Source: Spisula solida (taxonomy: Eukaryota; Mollusca; Bivalvia; Venerida; Mactridae). From it: a stretch of DNA of 64,000 nt. Position numbers and translations under genes: made by a program. Numbering within the stretch: position 1 is the first letter of the stretch; every line of letters begins with the position of its first letter. Below are positions 56,401 to 64,000 of this stretch, piece by piece. The stretch spans positions 3,415,001 through 3,479,000 of the forward strand of contig OX365953.1 of NCBI GenBank assembly GCA_947247005.1, read 5' to 3'. The notes under the pieces were generated by a model, which was given only the letters and a program-made list of their open reading frames with translations, was not told the DNA's origin and did not search any database.

Positions 56401-56825
56401 TATAAACTGTAATAGGCAGCATTTATAACTCTGTGAAAAAGAAAACATAAGTCTTACAAATAATCACTAAAATGGTTCATTTTCTAAAACTAGGAATACC
56501 ACAGGCGATACTTTTAACCAAGGTTGATAAGTTATGCGAGGATGTCGAGAAGAATGTTGCCGATGTTTTTCTGAGCTCGGTTGTTGAAGAACACGTTGAG
56601 AAAGCGTCCCAGATGCTCGGGCTACCACGTGGAAATGTTCTTCCAGTGAAAAACTACGAAAATGAAATGCAACTGGAGAACGACATCAGCATTCTGTCAC
56701 TACTATCCTTGAGACAAATGTTGAATTTCGCCGAAGATTACATGGAGAACGAATTAGATAAAATGGCTTCTAAACAACGAAGGAGAGAGCAAAAAGGGAA
56801 GTCAAACGAGAAGCGTAAACAATAA
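50499..56825 (+). CDS. IFI44L: IFI44/IFI44L-like protein (TLDc domain plus GTPase domain), copy B
   Basis: Exons 50499-51027, 52353-52414, 54115-54312, 54651-54794, 55807-55978, 56494-56825; identical exon lengths to copy A and 478 aa, fully open. The GPVGAGKSS, DTRG and TKVD motifs are unchanged. Against copy A the G domain differs almost only at silent sites, whereas the first about 140 residues of TLDc carry about 22 replacements (for example Asp-Asp to Glu-Glu near the start, Cys to His near residue 138). Introns differ: intron 1 contains a 744-bp Tc1-like insertion and intron 2 a cluster of repeats and a MITE, both absent from copy A. Probably a functional paralogue with a diverged N-terminal domain. 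Confidence 0.92.
51260..52003. mobile_element. Tc1/mariner-like non-autonomous element, 744 bp (copy B only)
   Basis: Starts TACACTCGGCAAAACTTATA and ends with its exact reverse complement; inverted repeats are about 29 bp and essentially perfect, with TA at the borders. The empty site is visible in copy A near 11083-11090. No transposase frame. Perfect ends and absence from copy A indicate a recent insertion. Confidence 0.8.
53010..53345 (-). repeat. Dispersed repeat R (copy B IFI44L-like intron 2)
   Basis: Reverse orientation. Contains GAGCACAGAAAACATAAAA twice and TCGAAATTCTAAAT / CAGCTGAATGACC blocks that recur at 61262-61515 (-), 28865-29540 (+) and 43930-44225 (+). No open frame or tRNA-like head seen; family unknown. 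Confidence 0.6.
53388..53618. mobile_element. MITE with perfect inverted ends, 231 bp (copy B only)
   Basis: CAGGGTGTTAAAAAAGTTCG at the left, its exact reverse complement at the right, about 28 bp, TA flanks. The ends resemble those of mariner-type elements. Located in IFI44L-like copy B intron 2 and absent from copy A. Confidence 0.8.
54834..55037 (+). mobile_element. MITE family 2, IFI44L-like copy B intron 4
   Basis: Counterpart of 13312-13515, inherited through the duplication. It has the same inverted ends and GGTCGTAAGTACTACTTACG hairpin near the left end. Confidence 0.7.
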
Positions 56826-57462
56826 AGACATGTTCATTGCTCGTGGAAATGGCGGGACCGTTTTATAAAAACGTCCTTCTTCTATTACCTAATGATGAAG
56901 TCCTCATATATATTATGAGTTTATGATGTTACTGTTTTCTAATTTGTTTATTTCATGTCTTACATTTTTCTTGTGGCTTTTTAGTTCTTTACACTAGTCT
57001 GTATTGATGAAGGGCTGGTATACTTGTATAAGTCAAGATTTGTGCTATGACTTGCGCTGCTACTGTTCTATTTCTAATTATTTCTTTCAATGTTCTGTTT
57101 TAATATTATGTTAATATTTTCAATTTAATAATGGAGAACTATGTACGTAGTAGTAGATATATATACAGAGCCGATTAATAGATTTAGATAGAAAGTATCA
57201 ATACTATACGCCATAAGGTACAATTGAATTTTATTCAAAGAAATTGATGTATACAAAATATATGTGCATGTATTTAATTCCTGATTTACTAAGTAAACTC
57301 TTACTTTCTATTCATAACTGTTACAATTGTTTATCTTTCTATCCAGTTACACCATGTATTGTTTATTTGTGTTCGACTGACACAGACACGATCGTAATCG
57401 CATGGTAATGTGCCTTTTCCCTACCAAACTGGCCAATGACATTTAGCCTTGTGGATATTGAA

Positions 57463-60400
57463 TTAGGATGAATGTTTCCTAATAAATTCTGAACACGCAT
57501 TATACGCCTCCAAGCATGTAGTCTTAAATGCACCTGAAAAAGTATCGATACTCAATAATCAAACAAAACACAGTCATTTCTATCTTCGTCAGAAGTATTA
57601 TAACATTTTAAAAATCAGTTGACAGCAACATGCATAGCATACACTTGGTCTGACGGATATATTTTCAGTTCTTGCGTATAAGTTCCAGACTCGTAATGAA
57701 AGTGATGTCCGCCTTCGATAAATTTACTTAATTTGTGTTTGTTTTTATAAACAACAAGGATAAATCGCTGGCTTAAAATGAGAAAACTCGTACATACATT
57801 ATTTGAAATCAGCATTACAAGGCGCTTCGTATATGAGCCTAATTTCATGAAAATTGGAAGTGGTCATGTTGACCAAACTGAAGTTTAACAAACTTTTTTT
57901 TCCATAAAGAAGTTTTCACACAGTTTTTGCTTGGTTTTCTCAAAATAGCGCTTTTGTACTTTTGACCTTATCATTCTAAGCCAGCGAAATGTATACTACT
58001 GTAAGTTATATTTTGCTTATTGAATCAAACAACGTTCAGTTTAAAGAAAAAGTATCTTATGAAAAAAGTCATGCACTATCCAAATATAGATTTCCACAAA
58101 AGCAAATTCAAACCTGACAAGCTCCAAAATGTATGTGGAACTCCTTTAATCAGTTTTATATCCACTGTTACTTGTGCTTCCTTTAATTTTGCGTAATAGT
58201 CTGAAATACATAACTTGAGATTATGATATATATGTATGACCAATACAACTGTTATTACCGTAACTATAATATCGAGTATGTGAATTTAGAAGTAGCAACT
58301 AATTGTTTGAATCAGTAAAAGTAAAATACTTTCGAATTACTCTTTATCACATAATCTGCGGTCCAGGAGTGCCGTAAAGCCGTGCCGTAAATATCGTTCG
58401 GCACTCCCAGACTGCGCAATAAATATTTAAATTAGCTTGACGTGACGTTAGCCAATCCATGCATTGATCCGGCAATGATGTCAGGATAATATCAACGTCG
58501 CCATGACGTCGCGCTCATTGTACCGCTGAATTTTGGCTGAAACATATGCAGCGTATATCATCCTTTTGAACGATAATGAGCGTTTTCTAAGGTTATGTGA
58601 TAAATAGAATCTTACATTCGTGCTCATTACATACGAGGTTTATTAAAATCGTCGACAAAAACAATATGACATCATATCATTTTGTCCACTCGTTTAATAA
58701 ACCTCGTATGTAATGAGCACTCATGCAAGATCCTCTATATACATGTATGATTAGTACATAAGTAAATTATCTTAAACAATTAATACTTGTCCCGGCAATC
58801 GGGCAAGTCGCTGGCTTAGATTGAGGAGGTCGTAAGTACTAGTTGTCATTAAAATAGGCTCATATAATAATAATAAGCGCCGCGTGATGAAAATTCCAAA
58901 TATGCACGAGCCTTATGATGTCGTAAGTGGCCTTCTCATTCTAAGCCAGCGTAGTGATAACTTCTGGTAACATGTAGCAACTTTCATATGATTGTCGTAC
59001 CATGTATACGTGTACCACTTGCTGGATTTTGGTGCTAAAGTTACCATAGTTCAACTAGAGACCTCAAAAACCTTCAGTAGTGACGGTAAGGTCGAACTAT
59101 CGCTAATTTGCTTTTATTCATGTTTTATCTGCGCCATCTTGAAACTACCGAAACGTATGGGTTTGGCGCTTAGAGAAACAAGACATGGGTGGATAATCGA
59201 CACAGACTAGGCTATAGTTCACGTCAAAACCAATCCACTGTATGATAACGATTACACGTCCAAAAGCGTTTATATGTTTCACGATTGTGTCACAGGAAAC
59301 AAGGCAAGGTAAGGTTTGGATGAATTAACCGGAATAGAACTTCGGCAAGGACTTCGTAGTTAACCATCGTCTGTTGGGAATGATTATTTTATTGATTATA
59401 TACTGATCAATGATTAACGAGGAAGGCCACATAATATGCAAATGTCTCAAGCCTGTTCTGACAAACTATTTGTGGGCCATTTGCTATTAGTGATTGGTAA
59501 ACATTAGGTAACATACATTTTCCGGGTTTCCCTGTGACGCCATCTTTTTTATTTATTGTAATTTTTCGGTACTATACCATACAGTGAATTGGTAACAAAT
59601 AGGGTGTACCTAAAGTGGGTTTCGAACCAGTGTTGTACGGCGACATCGCCTAGCAATGTACGAACGCATTAGACTACTATCGCAACAACCAGAAAAGGCA
59701 TGCACGAACAACCAGCATCAATGTTACTTCATCACATCACCCTAGTAACAGTTGATTATATTGATGACAATACTGACTATACGTACATCGAGACTTTTTA
59801 CGGCCGCAACGCGGCACAAATGGTACTGTTGCAAAATAAATGTTTGCACCTATTGTGATATTCGAAACCCGTATCGTTCCGCGCCGAACGGTGGACATAC
59901 TTTAGTAAACAGTTTCACTGACCACGAATCATAGGTTCTTAAATTCCAATTAGTTGTACTGTACCCTAGTACGGACACTTACCATAGCAACCGTCTCTAA
60001 GTTGGTCATGTTCCGCTACAATGATCAGGGTCGGTGGAACGCTTGAAAAATCCGTATTCAATATCACAGACCCTTTGGTTGATTCTAAATCCTCTTTCCT
60101 GATATAATGCTCAGCAAACCTTTATTCCAAAACATAGTACATTATGAATTGTTGGCATTCCTTAATTAAGAAATAAAAATATGTTCGCGTATTTTGTCGG
60201 TGAATAAAACATGGGCAGGAGTTCCAGCTAATAAGCCACTCCATTTCAGCGTGGAATTATGTTCAATGTCAAATGGGTGAAAATGGAATGCGCGCAGTTA
60301 AATAGTGCGGGCTATTGTCGTATTTAGAATCGAAATAAAAACTCTGTTCTTGTATTTTGTCGGTGAATAAAACACGGCCACTCATTCGAATGCGGAAAAA

Positions 60401-63400
60401 TTAAATCATGAGTGCGTAGTAGATTCTAAATACGATAATATCCCGCACTATTTAACTGCGCGCATTCCATTTTCACCCATTTGACATCGAACATAATTCC
60501 ACGCTGAAATGGAGTGGCTTATTAGCTGGTACAATTACCTCCCTCGTTAATGAAACGTAATTTTCTGAAGGGAATAACACATTTTAAACATTGAAACAAT
60601 TTTAATAACACGAGTATAGTGTATCTTTTTCATGAAATGAAAAATATAAATGAATTGATTATCCGAAGTTTTTATTAATCTTAATTTCGAGAGTATATTG
60701 GAGTTTCAAAAAATAGATGCGTCATAGCTGTAACACTGAATACTCATGCAACTCGCGACACGTTGAAGTTTTTACTATAAAGTTTACGTTCATTTATTCA
60801 TTAATATGTCACGTGATACGGGGCGTAAATAGTAACAGCCAATTGTTAGGGCCCTACTTTTGTTTGTGTACGGTTTTTTTTATATCTTAGATTTTTTTTT
60901 TATTAAAGTTTATCTTTGTTGCTAAAGAACATCAACTACCTTAACCGGAAACAAAAACTATTAAATATTTAATATTTACCAATCAGAAAGGCGTTTAGGT
61001 AGCATTGGTCCGTACTTGAACTCCTCCATGGATGGGTACACTTTAGTGAAACTCACTTTTGGGTATACAAGTACCTACAACATTCGTCAATACAATATAC
61101 ATGTACACTAATTTGTTGGTCTTACAAAGAAAGCTCAATTATTATACATATTATCCAGTTAGGATAATGAAATAGTAACGTTTAATTTCATGTGTACATA
61201 AAATATTACGACCATTGTCTTAACAGGTAAGGTATTGTAATCCAGCAATTTGGGTATAGATTAAATTAAGTCAGACAGGGAGGCAGCACTCAACTTACCC
61301 CGCAGAGCACAGAAAACATTAAAAACACACAAAGCACAATGCCCAACTAAACAAGCGCAGATCCGCCCAAGTCCAAGCTGTCGAAAAGTATAATAAATTA
61401 TAACTAGCTGAATGACCCAGTAGAAAAGATACAGCAACCAAAAGGCGGAATGTCTACGCTGAATGACCTAGTTACAACAGTAAAACTGCTGAACTACATA
61501 GTTATAGATGTCCGGATAGGCCTCTCTAATTGGTTTAATATCCATACTGGATTTGACCAACGTGTCACTCCATTTTTATCATAAATAGATACATGTAGTA
61601 GATTGTATACAGTCATTTTGTATGAGTAGTCTATTGTCCATACATAAGGCCATTAAAAATGGTACGAAGGTTTCAAAAAGAGGCCATCACCCAATTCTTT
61701 TGAAAACCCGTTTTAATTTAGTTGCAGTAACAAGAGCTATCACTGTTCAAAGGCGATGAATATACCCAGATATTGCCCTGATGATTTGATTTACCCTGAT
61801 TACATTTGTCCGAGCATGGTCCCGATTTTCCGGATCAACTCAATCTGAGTTAATACTCAGCACACATTTTGAGCTATTTGAATTCCATGTGCATACCAGA
61901 CTGGATTCAAAGCTAACACATTTAAATGCATCTTATAATAGAAAGGTTTGTGTTTGTGTTTATATAGTAAACTGTCAGGTCTTGTTTCAAACTCAGATGA
62001 GAAGCTTGCTAGAACATTCGACAGATCGAGGCACGGTGGTGTCTTTAGTCACTTAAAGGTTTACTATACTAGTAAAATCATGGGTGATCATGTGTTTTCA
62101 TGGTTTAATATATCTAAATCTATACTGTAAATTTGCCGATGCCGTTTTACTGACCGCAAAATCGATTAAGCCTTTGGCTTCATGGCATACTACAGCAGAC
62201 ATGTAACCACCGGCGCTGTCACCAGCCACGCCTATTTTACTGTCAACAGATCCTCCTATATAAATGATAAGAAAACAATACAATACAAATGTTACATTAA
62301 ACATCTAAGTTTAATTGCTTTACATATGATAAAAAAATGCTTTGTATATTTCGGTTGATTGGGATGGGCCCACGGATTGTTTCTCTAGTGTGATTTTCCT
62401 AATTTGTAATATATGCACATTTAAACGAAACAGTAAAAATTTCTAAAGCACTCTGGTGCGTATATTTAGCTGGCTCAGAAGAATAAGGTCATAAGTGAAA
62501 ATATACTTCTTTGAGAAAAGAAACGTCATTGTGTCGGAAAACTACTAATTTCTTTACAAAAAACAGCATTTCTAATTCAGTTTGGTCAACATGTCCTTTC
62601 AATATTTCATGGAAATATGTTCATAAGATGTGCATTGTGATGCAGAATCCAAATATGTATGGGCCATATAAGGTCGTAAGTAGCACCATCTTATTCTTCA
62701 AAGTCAGCAATTTATGATACGTTGCATCGGCGATGTGCACGCGTTATGTCCTTTTTGTGTAAATGGACTAGGATCCAATTGAATATTTTCTATTTTTCAA
62801 GTCCGATACACTAAATACAGATGCTTATTTGTGAGTTATGCCTTAAATGGCTATTTTCAAAAAGCAATAAGTTGGCAACATATCTGCAGAATGATGCATT
62901 TAGAGCACTTTAGTTGAGTCCAAAAGGTGAAAAACACCATAATATGGAAGAAAACGAAATAAAGCCTCCAGTTGATTTGTAAACAAAAAACGAAATGTAA
63001 ACTATAAATGCATATTTTAAAGTCTAAGGGGAGCAACTCTTGCAAAGTTAGTATTTTGTCATCCATACATTTGACTAAATGTGACTTTTGGCATACTATT
63101 TCGACAGATATAGCTGACATTATGACGTCAATTATAAGTCATTTGTGAAAAACATCTTAATTCTTTGTATTTAGTCTATTTACTGGATGATCGGCAAAAA
63201 TGTTTTGGGAGAGATAATGTGACATCTAAGACAGTAGTTACTATGTAGGACTACAGGGTGTTTTTCGACAGTAACTATAATCTCTCTCAAATTGCTATCA
63301 TGCCACTGTAGTAACAGAATTGTAAGAAACATTACCAACTGATTCCTTGTTTTCGACGGTCCATTCGACAACTCGCTTTGCATCGTCATGGTTGGCTGGA

Positions 63401-63457
63401 AATCTGTGTTCTGGTGCTAGTCTGTATTCCACATTCACAACATTGCACGGGGTATTA
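57463..63457 (-). CDS. AADAC: Arylacetamide-deacetylase-like alpha/beta hydrolase, copy B (5' end outside window)
   Basis: Six minus-strand exons in transcription order: 63336-63457, 62155-62255, 60980-61074, 59983-60119, 58114-58200, 57463-57533 (stop TAA at 57463-57465). Phases 1, 0, 2, 1, 1 match at every junction, giving about 204 codons without a stop. Exon 1 seen here has EYRLAPEHRFPA, exon 2 the nucleophile motif GDSAGGY, exon 3 VLVYP, exon 4 the acid region LIIVAEHDQLRD, exon 5 GVPHTF (catalytic His). This is the hormone-sensitive-lipase/AADAC family, which hydrolyses ester and amide bonds, usually at the ER membrane. The oxyanion-hole exon (HGGG) and any N-terminal anchor must lie beyond 64000. 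Intron 3 carries a large palindromic transposon (about 60160-60860). The usual Glu-Gly after LRD reads Gly-Cys, a mild oddity. Confidence 0.85.
57615..57735 (-). other. Conserved intronic open stretch of unknown identity, copy B
   Basis: Counterpart of 16120-16250: same frame, same stop, one amino-acid difference. It could be an alternative terminal exon of the AADAC-like gene, a fossil exon of another gene, or a conserved non-coding element. Confidence 0.35.
57765..57987 (+). mobile_element. MITE family 2, AADAC-like copy B intron
   Basis: Counterpart of 16270-16493 with TCGCTGGCTTAAAATGAG and CATTCTAAGCCAGCGA ends. Confidence 0.7.
58345..58740 (+). mobile_element. Composite palindromic element (copy B, AADAC-like intron)
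   Basis: About 395 bp starting TCACATAATCTGCGGTCC and ending GCAAGATCCTCTATAT. Parts A and B are contiguous here, giving the undisturbed form. Missing at the matching place in copy A (about 16860). Confidence 0.7.
58808..58951 (+). mobile_element. MITE family 2, short member, copy B
   Basis: About 144 bp between TCGCTGGCTTAGATTGAG and CATTCTAAGCCAGCG; the middle is reversed relative to 16941-17161 (AATAGGCTCAT, GCGCCGCGTGATG). Confidence 0.6.
60161..60860 (+). mobile_element. Palindromic element, family 3, at the duplication breakpoint
   Basis: Inverted arms 60236-60331 and 60422-60528 (AGCTAATAAGCCACTCCATT and its reverse complement; both include GAATGCGCGCAGTTAAATAG) surround a spacer of about 90 bp; TTTTGTCGGTGAATAAAACA occurs twice. 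It starts at the exact base where homology to copy A ends and lies inside AADAC-like intron 3. Confidence 0.7.
61262..61515 (-). repeat. Dispersed repeat R (AADAC-like intron 2)
   Basis: Reverse orientation, beginning GTCAGACAGGGAGGCAGCAC and ending in GTAAAACTGCTGAACTACAT, matching the R family order. Confidence 0.55.
62468..62709 (-). mobile_element. MITE family 2, AADAC-like intron
   Basis: Reverse-oriented member in the intron between the YRLAPEHR and GDSAGG exons: AGCTGGCTCAGAAGAATAAG and TTCAAAGTCAGCA ends, internal GGTCAACATGTCCT. Confidence 0.6.
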
Positions 63458-64000
63458 CTAGTAAATATACAAAAAATCATGTACACAGTAATAACCTAAT
63501 TACGTAACTAGTAAATTGGACGTTATTCAACATGTCACTCTTTTCTTTAATATCACCTATTCAAGACTTTTTCAAAATTACCAACACCTTTTATTGTTTG
63601 AAAGCATTGAAAGGGCGAAATAATAAAGAAAGAGTAACATATTGAACTGTGTTTTTTCCCACTAAATTGGACATTTATGGTGAGATTTAACAAACTGCAT
63701 GTAGAGACGAAATGCATTATCCCGAGCTAGTATTTGTTTATATAACGTTACGTCTGCATTTATTTATCAATTTAGGATACCCGTTACTATTATTATTATT
63801 ATTACTTTCTTGTTATTGCTACGTAAACTATGGGAAGTAATTTTGGGCCGCTCGACGTCAAGTGACGCTGTCATAGGAAACCGCGTGCGTGCTATGTTTA
63901 GTCAATAATAATGATAAATGGTGAATCAATTCGCAATAGATATTTTGAAAGTTATGTTTGGTTACAATTATTAATATAGAAATGGGATAAATTTGCCGTG
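63458..64000. other. Window end, AADAC-like upstream intron
   Basis: AT-rich, with one microsatellite and a GC-richer spot (about 63845-63890). The phase-1 acceptor at 63458-63459 requires at least one more upstream exon, which is not visible here. Confidence 0.5.
63788..63806 (+). repeat. TAT-type microsatellite
   Basis: About six ATT/TTA triplets near the end of the window. Confidence 0.6.

Larger units (their letters stand above)
43114..60160 (+). repeat. Segmental duplication, copy B
   Basis: Second copy of the three-gene cassette, direct orientation, about 42 kb downstream of copy A. It retains an AADAC-like gene that continues past the breakpoint to 63457, so copy B looks like the complete (probably parental) locus and copy A the truncated one. 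Insertions found only here include about 49682-50095, 51260-52003, about 53010-53700 and about 58345-58740. Confidence 0.93.

Noticed and set aside
60119..60163. TAA in the reading frame just upstream of AADAC-like exon 4 in copy B
   Set aside because: At first it looked like a nonsense mutation. The AG at 60120-60121 gives exactly the phase needed by the preceding exon (60980-61074, ending in TG of a Trp codon), so the TAA is intronic and the gene is open.

Overview
The window is animal nuclear DNA. Genes are short exons with GT/AG junctions spread over kilobases, the sequence is AT-rich, and it is full of short palindromic DNA transposons and tRNA-derived SINEs. The gene families (RING-less TRIM/NHL-like proteins, TLDc-GTPase proteins of the IFI44/IFI44L type, arylacetamide-deacetylase-like esterases, a SRCR/TSP1/ShKT/Ly6 mosaic) and the many lineage-specific MITEs suggest a marine invertebrate, most likely a bivalve mollusc. 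That assignment is inference from gene content; I cannot name a species.

Layout. (1) Positions 1-18385 are copy A of a large segmental duplication: a TRIM-like coiled-coil/propeller gene (186-5839, +), an IFI44L-like gene (core promoter about 9035, coding 10334-15338, +), and the three last exons of an AADAC-like esterase (15973-18344, -) that are cut off from their 5' exons and carry a nonsense codon. (2) 18386-21468 is intergenic and holds a dead mariner relic and repeats. (3) 21469-33279 (-) is one mosaic secreted-type gene. I could chain it across twelve exons by matching splice phase: Ly6/uPAR (LU) domain, ShKT domain, four TSP1 repeats (the fourth frameshifted), and two group-A-like SRCR domains ending in a stop. 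Its 5' (signal peptide) exon was not found. (4) 33280-43113 has no gene I can support; it contains MITEs, a 1-kb TIR element, a 0.7-kb minisatellite and an inverted pair of tRNA-SINEs. (5) 43114-60160 is copy B of the duplication with the same three genes. Here the AADAC-like gene is intact and continues through three more upstream exons to 63457; its first exon(s) lie beyond the window.

The two cassettes are the main story. All reading frames were rebuilt by joining exons, and the phases agree at every junction. The TRIM genes (711 aa each) differ by about 1 % over exons 2-3 and the adjoining introns, whereas the neighbouring IFI44L and AADAC segments differ by roughly 5-8 %, which suggests gene conversion over the TRIM gene. 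In the IFI44L pair (478 aa each) the G domain has almost only silent changes, while the first part of the TLDc domain has mostly amino-acid changes. The copies also differ by many clean transposon insertions, so the window records transposition after duplication.

Probable joint role (family knowledge plus inference): TRIM-like, IFI44L-like and SRCR/TSP1/LU proteins are all families linked to innate immunity in bivalves, so this looks like an expanding immune-gene neighbourhood. Nothing in the sequence proves co-regulation.
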